In this document: piece by piece, positions 11,912 through 22,056 of the stretch | Layout: every line of letters starts with the position of its first letter | Numbering within the stretch: position 1 is the stretch's first letter | NCBI GenBank assembly: GCA_029378245.1 | Contig: JARKIF010000003.1 | Coordinates: forward strand, 3,613,731 to 3,677,730 | Reading direction: 5' to 3' | DNA from: Roridomyces roridus | Lineage: Eukaryota; Basidiomycota; Agaricomycetes; Agaricales; Mycenaceae | DNA: 64,000 nucleotides | The notes under the pieces: model-generated | Seen by the model: only the letters and a program-made list of their open reading frames with translations | Database searches by the model: none | Told to the model about the DNA's origin: nothing | Translations under genes and position numbers: made by a program

Positions 11912-12255
11912 GGGGAGTGGGTGGTGAGGTGAAGGTGGGGACGAATCGCCGCTAATAAGGGCTGATGCGCGCAGTCTCGGATTCCTCGCTGGACACTCGT
12001 AAAGACCGCGCCAGCGCTAGAACGTCGTCCTAGTTGCCAGAGTGAAGAATCGAAGGGTGGGGTGCGGCAAGCAACTTGAAGCCACAGAAACAGCGGATTT
12101 ACGCCTAGTCTCAGCTCTAGGACCCAGTATCATGTCTTGAATCGCTGCAGCTACACAGCAGGAGCGAAAGAGAAAGTGAATGATGTGGCGCTGTGACGCT
12201 GACCACAAGACCAAACATCACGTCACATCTTGCTCTGCACCACGATCGAGCCTAT
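11912..12255. other. No gene recognised
   Basis: Sequence between the dehydrogenase relic and the terminal-repeat element. No domain-bearing frame or repeat seen. Confidence 0.4.
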
Positions 12256-12600
12256 ACCAAAATGGTAGCGTTAGGCGTGTCCGACGCCTATTGCACGTGA
12301 CAAAGCCTATCCATCAATGCTCGGCAATCATCCCTGGCTGCCTGAAATTTCACAAGTCCCTCCCCCGTTTTTTTTTACACCATCCCTTGGGTCCTAACTG
12401 TAACCAACCTAACCTTTAACCACCCAACCTATCCTAACCGAACCTAACCGAACCGAACCTAACCCGTTTTCTAACCGCCACTCACTGCTGAATCCGAGTC
12501 TTGGCATTTGATGCCGAGCATTGATGGATAGGCGTCGCAAGATCACGGCAATCTGGCCTGATCAATAGGCGCCATCAACGCCTAACGCTACCATTTTGGT
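12256..12600. mobile_element. MITE/foldback-like element with long inverted ends
   Basis: The left end at 12256 and the right end at 12600 share a perfect 23-bp terminal inverted repeat starting ACCAAAATGGTAGCGTTAGG. Similarity continues inward imperfectly: GCCTATTG follows on both arms, and GCCTATCCATCAATGCTCGG recurs at about 12305-12324 and, inverted, at about 12512-12532. No coding sequence is present. The flanks do not show a convincing target-site duplication. The unique centre holds a C/T-A-rich tract resembling telomere repeat, described separately. Confidence 0.75.
12391..12466 (+). repeat. Degenerate CCTAAC telomere-like tract
   Basis: Repeated units of the type CCTAACC / CCGAACC fill this stretch. 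Fungal telomeres are usually TTAGGG (CCCTAA on this strand), so the tract is telomere-like but degenerate, and it sits exactly in the middle of the inverted-repeat element. Confidence 0.6.
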
Positions 12601-13965
12601 CATGCCTCACCACGATAATCGCCTCCCTCCCTCTCATTCAACGTGCCCTTGACCAGTGCCGCAAGGAAACTCAAAGAAGCTAGCGCTTCGTCTCCTCCCA
12701 GGCCCATGAAATCGAGTCCTTCCAGAAACAATTCGACGATAGGGTAGAAAAAGTGAGAGCACTCGCCATCAAGGAGGAAGATTTGGACAAGCAGGCGCGC
12801 TAGTTGGATAGACAGCGTTTGGGCCAAGTACGTGGATTGCCTGGGTCGGCGGAGAAGGCTAATAGTGAGGTCGGAAGGGTGCGGGATGCTTGTTTGATGC
12901 CATATATGAACCTGTGCAGTGCGCCTTTGGTCTCTTTTTTGTCGTTCCTTTCGCGCTCACATGCATCTTCAAGGCGGTGGATACACCCTCGGACGGCTCA
13001 GCGAGGAAGGCCAAACGCCAGACCGAGGCCACGATGGCTACTGCGTAACGCCCGGCGCGCGCAAAGGCACCAACTAAGCCCTCCGCTTGTGCGTCCCTTT
13101 GCTGGTATGCGCAGGCCGCTGATTTTACACTGTCGTCCGTTCGTTCTGCCGTCGTCCCTACACCGTCGAACCCGAACCCATACGAATGTCGACCCCACAC
13201 CGAGTGCAGCACACAGTATACTATCAGCAAGTCATCATCGCAGCCACCTCGCCTCCCTTTGTCTCGTCTGTTCGCTTTCCCGCAACTGTCGACTAGGAGG
13301 ACGAGATCGGTCTATCACCACGTCGTCAACCTGCATGTAGCCCTCCAGCCCTCCAACGGACTCTCCAAAGAGCCCTATAGCTATTTGGACATCATCGCAT
13401 TGGCACTATTGGTCCCCTCGTCTCCCCTCCTCGCTTGTCGCTTTTGTTCCTGGACTGTCAAGTCTAGCAATTCTCTGCTGGATGAACGCTACCAAGGCCC
13501 TGTGACCGTCGGGATTAGAATCGTGCCCTCTCGAGTCTCTGCGGTTAATCAATGATGGATGCTATCATCTTAATGTCCGGCTTCACGGAGAGCATTTGAC
13601 GTCGAATGCTTTAGATCAAGGTTGTGAAGCCAACGTCGAACACGAAGTCGAATGTCAAACGCATCTGTAACGTTGTTCCCGATTCGGCACAAGGTCGCCG
13701 TCCTCCTTGTACTTCGCAAACAAACATCCTTATATTCTGAGCGATATTCTGAGCGGAACTACAGGTGCACCCTCTTCCCCGCCCACAGTACACCGACATG
13801 CAATGTCCAAGAGAGCAAGACAACAAGACAAATGACACGAAAACAGCGGCTACAAACAACACGAGAGCTTGAGGGGAGAGTAGCCTAGGAGATGTGTGAG
13901 GGGACGTATGGCACGGGAGGCCGCGGCAGGTACGCACGAAATTGATCATAACGCTGTTTCGCCGC
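12601..13965. other. Relic coding fragment, otherwise no gene
   Basis: On the plus strand about 12640-12860 reads like part of a coiled-coil protein (AHEIESFQKQFDDRVEKVRA, then EEDLDKQAR) but is interrupted by stops at about 12685 and 12801. The rest holds only overlapping open frames without features. I read it as a decayed gene piece. Confidence 0.35.
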
Positions 13966-14412
13966 TCATCCGAACCAATGTGCAGGCGCATTCGGCAGAT
14001 GCGCCGCACACCATTTGGGTTGGACCTCCCACGGCAGCAAAACTGCACAACCCGGGTTCGCGCACTTGAGGAGGAGGCGCGCCGTTGCTCGTTTTACGAC
14101 GCTCCCATCCTGAAGCGTGATAAAGTCGAATCTCTCGATGGGCTGGAATCGGAAGTCCGTTGTTGTTCCGGCGATCGGCACGCCTTCAGTTATGATGTCT
14201 GGCTGCGCTTGCAGTCCGATCGGTGCGCCGTCGAGCGAGACGGAGAGATGCAGAGCTTCGAGGACGAGCTCTGGACTGGGAACGAAGGGGCGTTGGAGGT
14301 GGTGCCAGATGGAATGGGGAATTTCGAAGACGGGCACGGATATTTCGCCGCGTCGGCCGAGTGGAGCCGCGTCAGCGCCATATTTCAATATATCATCGCC
14401 AGGCACCGCCAT
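13966..14412 (-). CDS. Zinc-motif protein, paralogue A (5'-truncated)
   Basis: Closely related to the last exon of the gene at 24246-24894. Shared blocks in order: VFEIPHSIW / VFEVPDSIC, a segment containing IGLQAQP / ITLQAQP, the F-x-P-x-ERFDF / L-R-P-VEKFDF block, and a C-terminal motif CANPGCAVLL followed by WCAAH. That gives Cys-x4-Cys-x12-Cys-x2-His, a probable metal site. I do not recognise the family. The counterpart of the first exon is missing: directly upstream of the conserved part lies a GCCGC-repeat cluster (14340-14480), and the ATG at 14412 lies inside it. So this is probably a truncated copy, though it retains an open frame. Function unknown. Confidence 0.55.
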   Translation of the reverse strand: MAVPGDDILKYGADAAPLGRRGEISVPVFEIPHSIWHHLQRPFVPSPELVLEALHLSVSLDGAPIGLQAQPDIITEGVPIAGTTTDFRFQPIERFDFITLQDGSVVKRATARLLLKCANPGCAVLLPWEVQPKWCAAHLPNAPAHWFG

Positions 14413-14480
14413 ACCATCGCCGCGTACCCATATACGACCGCCGCGTCACCTACGCGCATTGCCGCAGCACTACTTTCTTG
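14340..14480. repeat. GCCGC-repeat cluster
   Basis: Irregular repeats of ATCGCCGC, GCCGCGTC and related words. The 17-base word GACGCGGCGAAATATCC (minus strand, 14355-14339) recurs exactly on the plus strand near 20890-20906, tying this cluster to those at 19.4-20.9 kb. Confidence 0.6.
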
Positions 14481-14694
14481 TCGCCGAGGCAGCACCGCAC
14501 TAGTTGCATGATCACTTGCGTCACCGTTGATGTGATACGCTCGGGACCCTGGGCGTCCAGGTCCCTGTGCTCAACTTGCACCACACCCCCTGATTCCAAA
14601 CAATACATACAATGACTTTCAGTCGAGGAAATACACATTAAGTACATGTAACTACCCGCTACTCGTTGATTCCCATGACTCTGATCCACTGCCC

Positions 14695-15534
14695 TCACTC
14701 TTCCATGGTAAACCACCCCCTTCCTCGTCCCGTAATTTTGGCTTCATCCACGGGAGGTGCGGGAGGTACGACCGGTGCATACACGACAACTCCCTGGTTG
14801 CGAGGCCTCAGCTCCCTGTTTGATTGTGCCGGTCTCTTCGCAGGCGGAGCATCTTCATCGGTGCCCTCATCCTCGGCTCGGCGTCGCGTGCGGTTGCGTG
14901 AAGTGCGCTTCGACGTCTCGTCTGAGGAAATCTCCACGGCTATACGGGGTCGCCGAGTTTCCGGTGGTGCCACACGTCCGTAGGTCGCAGGCCGGTATCT
15001 TCCATCGTTCAGCTCGTGGCTGATGATGAACTCTCCGCACTCTTCCACAAATGCTGCTCTGTCCCAGAATTTTGCATGAGACAGTAACTTCGGTTTTGTG
15101 GCCATATACATAGCTCGAAACGCTTCCCCTCCGTCCATGCTGAGCGACTCAATGTGCCCATTGACGAGGTCATAAGCATCACCGTTCAGATCCAGCGGCT
15201 CTTCAAGGTCGTGTTGAATGGCCAAAATTTGTAACAGAGCTCGCCCAACTGCCAAGACCCTGTGTCGCCGCTCTGCTGCGTCGGGAACAGTGACAACTCC
15301 GAAGTTGTTGAGTTGTTTGAGCGTACGTGTCATGAGTGCTGTAAGTTCGTTGACGGGATCATCCAAGTTTGCCCGCCTCAGCCAACATTCAATCTCGGTC
15401 TCGTCATGATCCTCCAGATCCGCGGTGAAGAAGGATCGGTAGGACTGGACAACCGGATGATTGTCGGGGAAGGACGTCAGAAGCTTGCCTAGCGGTGATG
15501 TATGTGCCCTAAACCTACTATAGAAATCAACCAA
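14695..15534 (-). CDS. Hypothetical protein, 279 residues
   Basis: A single long open frame with an even amino-acid make-up and no internal stop. The first two thirds are acidic and helical-looking (for example ELTALMTRTLKQLNNFG, then VGRALLQILAIQHDLEEPLD). The last third is basic and low-complexity (KRTSRNRTRRRAEDEG), typical of a nuclear protein tail. No domain recognised. It sits downstream of the PHD gene on the same strand and could once have been part of it: residues about 16-30 (PLGKLLTSFPDNHPVV) would be a sensible continuation after the segment HPLIPIFNNAIEPLMSM near 17000, but 1.4 kb of noncoding DNA lies between. Confidence 0.5.
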   Translation of the reverse strand: MVDFYSRFRAHTSPLGKLLTSFPDNHPVVQSYRSFFTADLEDHDETEIECWLRRANLDDPVNELTALMTRTLKQLNNFGVVTVPDAAERRHRVLAVGRALLQILAIQHDLEEPLDLNGDAYDLVNGHIESLSMDGGEAFRAMYMATKPKLLSHAKFWDRAAFVEECGEFIISHELNDGRYRPATYGRVAPPETRRPRIAVEISSDETSKRTSRNRTRRRAEDEGTDEDAPPAKRPAQSNRELRPRNQGVVVYAPVVPPAPPVDEAKITGRGRGWFTMEE

Positions 15535-17006
15535 CTCAAAACAACAAGACTAGATGAGTCTCGATACAGACGAATCTATATCTAAACAACCCAATCACGA
15601 AGCTCCGGGGCGAGTGACAACTATATTGACAGCAGGCAAAGGCGAGTATAAGTCCCTAGTACAGGGCCTTATGAAAGGTTGTAGGGAATACTGTGATATT
15701 GTCTCGATATGAGTGGTCGAGTTTTGTATTGCGAATCAAGATCCTTGATATGAACCAAGAATGACAATTCTAAAGCGTTTTTGTAGATTTTAAGCTTCTC
15801 AGCTGAACACAAAAGATGTATAAAGGTTTGGCTAAAAGCCGGGTTGCACAAAGCGAGGTATTTGGGTCTCTCGATCCCTTTTACACTGGTATCCGAGGAC
15901 GACAGCGACCGATACAACACGGATTTCGTAAATTCCAACAATTCCTGAACCAATTCCTGACACTGAACACACAACCAGACCCTAACTGACACACAAACCG
16001 TACCAAGCCGTAGCAAGCCTTCCAAAGCTGCCACTGAGCTGAAACCCTAATCACAATCCAACTGGTACTCGAACCAACTATGCTTCAAACTCGATTCACA
16101 CAACAGGAGCCAACAAACAACAATTTAGATTTTCAAGGGCGATTGCTTATTCTACGCAATGCACCTTCGAAAGCCTCGGACAAATCCCGTAGTCGCAGCT
16201 GGTAGCTTGCTAGTGGGGGAAGTATCCGCTGCCCTCTTGGGTAACACTCTATCTACTTTATACATGTCCGGGAATCATATGATAGTACAAATGAATGGCG
16301 CAATAATGATGAATCTCCCACGTATCCTGAATAGAAACGACCTGATTGGTTGATCTGGCACTGGTGCTCAGTCAGCCAGAGCGCCAAGCCATGATTCAGC
16401 ATGTTATCTCGTGATTCCATCGCTGATCCATGACTCGGACAGTTTGGATATCTTGTATCCCTTATTCCCCTCCAGAGTATGGCCTCAAAACGTACTCCCA
16501 CGTGTTGTAGGTCTCGAACGATACCCATATCTCCCACTCTTGGTCTCGGATACCAGCAGATACTTGACTAAAAGTCCGTATCCGAGCCGGAATCCACTTA
16601 TTCCGGCTACTACATCACTTCCATCGGACCCGTCTCGGCGGTCTGCTCATGTTTCAGGTCATTCGGCCGACTTGTCCATCATTCCGTGAACTCCCGAACC
16701 TCCGAATTGCACTTGCACCAAGGTTTGAACTGCTGACAATCATACAACGGTTAAGAACTGTTTAATTGGTGTATCCCATTGGTAAGGCAGGTATCCACAC
16801 CTCCTACATGTTTCGGAGTGAGTCCATCAGTCGTATCCAGGTAAATACCCTTCAACCTGTATAGTACTCTAAAGTATCCACCGTACTGACTGTCTCTGGG
16901 CTCGACATCAGCTCTCGTATTGAGATCATATAGTATGGAAACCACATCTGAAATCGTGCAAAATACGCGTTTTCAAGGGCAGTCAAATTCCATGCTCATC
17001 AGCGGC
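15535..17006. other. Noncoding stretch, possible insertion
   Basis: No frame with recognisable features. On the minus strand just downstream of the PHD gene's stop (17006-16975) a second frame reads HPLIPIFNNAIEPLMSM, which looks conserved-protein-like. I searched the edges for inverted or direct repeats and found none that convince me. Confidence 0.35.
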
Positions 17007-19003
17007 TCAATGGCATTGTTGAAAATTGGGATCAATGGATGATCTCGTGTTGTGGGCTTCTCCGAAGATGACCCCAATCTGCCGGCGGTACATTAGCGTG
17101 AATGTTCCCAGAGTAGTGAAAACTTGACCTGGTCGGGTTGAAGCGACTGTTTCAACACCTTTTCGCAGAAGGCGCGGCTTCGTCCGTAAGACTTGGGAAG
17201 TGGGACCCATTCGTCTGGTCCTTGTGGTGCCAAATCAACACAGTCCAAAAATCTGAATACAAACTCTGCATCTGCCTTGCCGGGACGATGGCGCACAAAG
17301 CGTGCGGGGTACCACTTGACATCCGCTTTCCAGGGGTTCCCGACTCTCGGATCCGGAAGCACTGCAATCTCCCGGCAGAAGAATCTGGATGCGGGTCAAC
17401 AACAACACGAGATTGTCAGATCGAGATGACGCACAGTTGTTCTGCTGGTCTGGGAATGCATCTCCGACAGCGATACCGCACGTCTGGATCATCCCAATCC
17501 ACACCCTCCTCAGGCTGGCATTGAATATGGGACCAGAATTCACAGCTCTCGCACTGCACCAGACGAGATTTGTCTTCCTCGGCGTTTTCAATCTGCCCAC
17601 AGCCGAAGCAGTTGAAACTGTTAGCCTGGTCATAAAACGAACGAACATGACTCACATTCGCAAAGAGCGTGTCCGTAACTGCATGGCTTCTCGCCGTCTC
17701 TCAATAAATAATATTGCTTCCTATCCTCGTCTGTGCTTTATTGGCGTCTGAGAGCAAGCTGGGATGTACGATCCTGCCGTGTATTCACTTGCATGATATG
17801 CACTTATATGCGGTATCTTGCCGCTCTCGGATTGGGGAGCATGAGGCGTATTCGAGAGCACCTGCCTATTTCACTTGCATGATATGCACTTACATGGGGT
17901 ATCTCGCCGCACTCAGATTGGAAAGCATGACTGGATTCGACGAGGCTCCTCCATCTGGACGAGGCTGATGAAAGTTCATCAGGCGGATGAGCGATTGCGA
18001 TCTCGAGAGATGTTAAGTAAGGGCGGATGGAAAGTTCATCAGCCGGATCAGCCTCCCAGCCCTCCCGGCCCATATATGGCATGATATGGCCATACATGTT
18101 TTTCCCGGTTTTGGTGATGTAGGCACGCCGACGACGTACCGATTTTGACCCGTTCAACTTGGTCCTCGCTCGACGAATTATCCTCTGCGAATGTCATTGT
18201 TAGTTGAGTCATATTGCTACTTCAAAAACCTACCTTCTGCGTGAGGGAGAATCATTTTTGTAGCGACAGTTCTCACTTCGTCATTTGACTGGGAAAGAGA
18301 GACCGGCGGCTTCGGCACAAATGCCTTGAGTTTATTCCCAGCCTTTGGAAGCGAGTGAGTGTATGAAGAGTGGGTGTGTAGGCCGCCGTGCTCGAAAATC
18401 GCGCCATCATCGTACTGGACCAGAGACCATTCCGCAGTGCAAGGACGGTGGCGAAGGGCAAGCCCACAAGCACATCGCACCTTGATTTGCTTCGACGCGT
18501 CCGCTCCAGGCGCAATTTGCACAGTGCACTCTCCGGAGTTGCATTCAATAATGCCTGAACAGCGATGAAGTGATAAACGGCCCTTGTCAGGCGTCGCGGC
18601 GGAAGTAGACCCTCGCCGACCACCACGCAGTTTGGCAGAGACCCAGTACAAGGCCACCTTCGATGTGGCGGCAAATTGTGCCCGTGTGAAGTGAACACGG
18701 AATCTTCCATTCGGGAATCCATCCCAGGTCGTCAGGACAGCATCAGGGATGTTCTCACTGATCAGGGGGCTGTCTTGACCGGAATCGGCAGCGGCGAGAG
18801 CTGTGTGGGGGTTGTCTACGCAAGATACAATAAGTATTTTCACTTGCAACAATCAACAATAGAAGAGATGACATACGAGCTGTTGCAGCGAGGACCTCTC
18901 CCTCCTCCCGAACATATCCGAGCAGTGTTGTCCCTGCGACAGAGTCGATGTTAACCACAGTAAGATGAAGACGAATCGAATGCAGGCTTACTATCTTCGG
19001 CAT
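17007..19003 (-). CDS. GCM-like zinc motif + PHD finger + PWWP/Tudor-like protein
   Basis: Seven exons (19003-18877, 18815-18234, 18184-18140, 17678-17656, 17625-17435, 17384-17129, 17078-17007) join in phase to 431 residues. Residues about 128-191 hold Cys128, Cys134, Cys139, Cys157, Cys159, Cys168 and a His-rich end (H185, H189, H191; FEHGGLHTHS), the spacing of a GCM/WRKY-type zinc fold. Residues 265-315 are a complete C4HC3 PHD finger (C265, C268, C284, C287, H292, C295, C312, C315) with Trp290 two residues before H292. Residues about 330-400 (WKADVKWYPARFVRH, FRFLDCVDL, EWVPL) resemble a PWWP/Tudor-type chromatin reader. Likely role: DNA- and histone-binding in the nucleus. In fungi, WRKY-GCM fingers are linked to DNA transposons, so a mobile-element origin is possible. 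Intron 3 (461 nt) carries a tandem repeat. The N-terminus may instead be spliced to the membrane segment upstream. Confidence 0.75.
17786..17930. repeat. Direct repeat, two 59-bp units
   Basis: Units at 17786-17844 and 17872-17930 agree at about 52 of 59 positions; both start CACTTGCATGATATGCACTT. They lie in intron 3 of the PHD gene. A second pair of related words (GATGAAAGTTCATCAG and GATGGAAAGTTCATCAG) follows at about 17967 and 18028. Confidence 0.7.
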
Positions 19004-20078
19004 AATAAGGAGTCAGGCGGGTTCGGTTTGCTTGCCCAGGCCGATGGACTTGCAAATTATGCACCAGAACCAGCAGATTGAGCACCACAACAATCAAGGA
19101 GAGTAGTACCAGCGTATGGAGCGCAAGAACGGTTCGTACAGTCAGCCAGGGTGAGAGGACCGGATACACCCAGAGATATAGCTGCTCCAGCTTGTCCATA
19201 TTTGTGGTTGCGAGAAGACAGAGAAGCATCCCAATGACGGTGGTGGATGTGGTGGACATGATCAAGAGGGGAATGAGAAAGGGGTGTTTGGCCTGATCGG
19301 CCGCGATGAGCATAAACATATAGTAAAAGATATACATACTGAGCTGGCTGCGAGGCTCTGTCGACGCGGCAAAGTCAACTTCACGCCGATTCAGCGCCGC
19401 GTCACTGCCGCATCGCCGCACATTCAACATCTCACTTTCAACGCCGAACCCGTCGTACATCTGCTCCAGGATATATTTGCGTCACAAAATAGTAAGTTGT
19501 CTGCAGTGTATGTTGGACGCATCAGACGGTTTTCTCAAGCATGGAAGACATGTGTGGTTGGGGCAGAAAACTTCGCAACTGCCGCGGCACCAGCTGCATT
19601 GGCGCCGCGTCATCGCCGCATCATACGCCGCACCGCCGACCCTTCGCCGCCGTAGTGCCTGCGAAAGTACGAAAGGACCGGCCCAACTTGCACCTGACCA
19701 TCAGCGTCGAATTGAGAAGTTGGTTGATCGTCGTCGCCCGCAACTCTGAGGCCCAAGACAATACACAGATTTGCTTGAGTTCGAGATACATCCGTCAGTG
19801 GAGTTAAAATTTGGAATCCTCAGGCTGTAGTCCTGTATTTGTGGGGCATCCAGGAGAGTACTAGTCGGGTTGATGATGCAACAGCAGAGAAAGCCAACAA
19901 CACAGAGCCATGGCCACCACCAAAGATTTAAGAGAGACACAGAAATGGTAGACTCTGGCTGGAAAGATGAGCAATTTGAACCTTGAAGAGTCTTAGTCCT
20001 CTGGCTGGATGGACGGAGTGATGCACGAGGCGTGGCTGAGAACGTGCAGGGAAGTCGAGGCGCGTGGAGAGTACTCAT
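18951..20078 (-). CDS. Multi-span membrane protein, interrupted
   Basis: Two blocks on the minus strand. The upstream one (about 19950-19760) has a transmembrane segment (LNLWWWPWLCVVGFLCC) followed by an Asn/Ser-rich loop. The downstream one (about 19337-18986) has four hydrophobic segments (MYIFYYMFMLIAADQ, LIMSTTSTTVIGMLLCLL, WLTVRTVLALHTLVLLSLIV and its continuation). Between them lies a 300-bp GCCGC-repeat cluster with no coding potential, so the gene looks interrupted. Family not recognised. The downstream block can end at a stop (18951-18953), or splice by a 58-nt intron (18991-18934; GTAAGC donor, CGCAG acceptor) into the reading frame of the GCM/PHD gene. The two cannot be told apart here. 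Confidence 0.4.
19365..19670. repeat. GCCGC-repeat cluster
   Basis: Two dense groups of GCCGCGTC, ATCGCCGC and GACGCGGC words (19365-19425 and 19580-19660) separated by ordinary sequence. It sits between the two blocks of the membrane-protein relic and has no terminal repeats that I can define. Confidence 0.55.
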
Positions 20079-20250
20079 GTGGTGGACTGTGGTGTGATCT
20101 GTAAAGCAAGGAGTCTTCTATCTCATTGAACAGCATCCCAGCTGGATGGATGGAGTGATGCATGCAGCCTGGCCGAGAGCGAGATGCACTGCGGATGTCG
20201 AGGCAAGTGGCGAGAATTTCGGTGGTGGTGTAAAACAAGGTGTGAATCGT
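20001..20250. repeat. Tandem duplication, about 140-bp period
   Basis: GCTGGATGGACGGAGTGATG (from 20003) and GCTGGATGGATGGAGTGATG (from 20141) start two related units. Both continue with a degenerate match through GTCGAGGC and GGTGGTG words over about 110 bp. Confidence 0.55.
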
Positions 20251-20408
20251 GTGATGTGATGTGCCAGCGCTGTCAACGGTCCCGGGACCGGGAACCAAAC
20301 GGATTACGGTCCGTGGTCGTGGGCAGCAGCAGTGTCGGTGGTTCTTGGTACCTTATTCAATGACGCATTGACTGATGGAGACAAATTTCGAAAATGTGAA
20401 GCTATTAA

Positions 20409-20906
20409 TGAGGGAGGCACGCCGCGATGCTACCGCAGAAGTGCCGTGACAACGCCGCATTCCGTATGACCATCGCCGCAGACCTTGGGAGAGGAGCCGC
20501 GTCATGTCTGCGAAGGGCCGAATCCAAATTATCTACTGCCGAGAACGAGCCGCGGCGCGCTGCGGAATCGCCGAGTCAACCTTGTCCGACGCGGCGAAGT
20601 TATGGTCAACTTCGCCGCGTCCGCCGCATCATCGCCGCACCATCGCCGCGTCATCGCCGCGTCGCCGCATCTTTGGCAGTCGAACACTAGCGCCGAACTC
20701 GGGATCCATGCACTCAAGGAAGCTCATTCCTTGACCATCGTCGTGGACCACATTCAATGTCTCCGCCTCACATGTGTGCCGGAGAAAAATGAACAAGGAA
20801 CCGTGGATTGGCAGCATATTCAGTCAACTGCCGCACTTTGTGCCGCGTCAATGCCAAATTAACGCCGCTTCCCCGCCGATTCACCCCAGACGCGGCGAAA
20901 TATCCT
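20409..20906. repeat. GCCGC-repeat cluster with a palindrome
   Basis: Dense GCCGC words at 20409-20475, 20545-20670 and 20825-20905. It includes a near-perfect palindrome at about 20589-20622 (arms GACGCGGCGAAGTT and its complement around a short spacer). The cluster ends in the 17-base word shared with 14339-14355. Confidence 0.6.
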
Positions 20907-20975
20907 GGCCCTTTCGAAGACGGCGAGGGCGGTCTCACCTGGAATGTGGCGTCGAAAGCGGGTGAGTCGAAAGAA

Positions 20976-21416
20976 TCAATTCTGCGGCATGGGTTTCAAC
21001 CCACCGAGGCTGATCCTCCAGAATATGGCCCTCGTGTCGCGACGAACCTGGCCCGACTCGAGCAGGAGCTCAAACGACTGCGGGACGGGGAGAATCAACT
21101 GCGGTGGGGATTCCGAGGAGGTCTGGGAGCTTGGGGGAGAGTCCACCCAGTGGAACGTCGTTGTCTGCGGAGTTGGATGAAAGGGAAATCTGGGGCGACG
21201 CGCGGTGGCGTTTTCCTCGAGAACTGTCACCCATTCGTCGAGGAACTCGTAAAGGCTCTGCAGGAACTGGGGCGTCCACGAGGGAGCTACGGTTGTCGTA
21301 GGAGCGTTCATTCGATGTGGTGCTGGTAGGCGTGAGCTTTGAGGGGGGTGATTCTGTTTTATCCTCGGACGCTTGGGCTCTCCTGGTCCAGAAGGGGAAG
21401 AGGATGACAGCAGCAC
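20976..21416 (-). CDS. Hypothetical protein fragment
   Basis: An open frame of 146 codons with a disordered Ser/Pro-rich first part, then a helical-looking core (FLQSLYEFLDEWVTVLEEN) and LILPVPQSFELLLESGQV. A possible donor near 21003 and an acceptor near 20938 suggest that more exons followed before the GCCGC cluster. Not recognised; probably a degraded or incomplete gene. Confidence 0.35.
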   Translation of the reverse strand: MLLSSSSPSGPGEPKRPRIKQNHPPQSSRLPAPHRMNAPTTTVAPSWTPQFLQSLYEFLDEWVTVLEENATARRPRFPFHPTPQTTTFHWVDSPPSSQTSSESPPQLILPVPQSFELLLESGQVRRDTRAIFWRISLGGLKPMPQN

Positions 21417-21471
21417 CCCTGCCGAACTTCATCGCAATGTGATTAAATTGTTGCGGAGTGGCAAAACGCAT

Positions 21472-22056
21472 CTGTTTCCTCGCCGGCTTCGCGGCTTACT
21501 CACTCATTGCACTCCTTATTCCCAAATAAGGGGAGCTGTTAAGCTGAGTTAACGGCAGAGGTACGTCAAGAAATGGAAGAAGCACTAGGCGACGTCGAAA
21601 ACAAAGGGAATGCAGTGCATGTTTCTTTCATCTTACCGTAAAGATTGTTGTTATTAGCATGACCGAGTCATTCGAAAGGATCCGAATTGGACAGTGAGAC
21701 CAGCTCCGTGTCTCTCCGAGGTGGGGCTGAGGTGCCGATAGTCTCCGTGCGTGCCAGAGTAGATGCATCACGAGGAACTGATCCAATGTTGTGAACCTGG
21801 CCCCGCCTCTCGCCCGCGCAAAATTGTTAGAGGATACAGGGGCTTCGATGAGTCCGGCACTGGTACCTACTAGTCCTCTGCGAGAAGTAGGATAGGCTAC
21901 AAATGGCCGATGGTTTCTGTTGGAGTGGCATCACCACAAAGATGATGGTCGATCAAAAGTCATGATCGTGATGATCCGCTAATTACACATATTTGGACGA
22001 CATTGAGTACCATGTACGGGACATAAATCTTGGGGAGGTAGGAGAATGGGGCAAAT
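21472..22056. other. No gene recognised
   Basis: No frame with domain features and no repeat identified. Confidence 0.4.

Noticed and set aside
12804..13340. 178-codon plus-strand open frame
   Set aside because: Composition changes abruptly to Arg/Ser-rich low complexity, and the only protein-like part lies upstream of its ATG beyond stops.
15535..17006. LTR retrotransposon between the two halves of a split gene
   Set aside because: No direct repeats at the edges, no reverse transcriptase or integrase motif, and the two flanking coding parts are not proven to be one gene.
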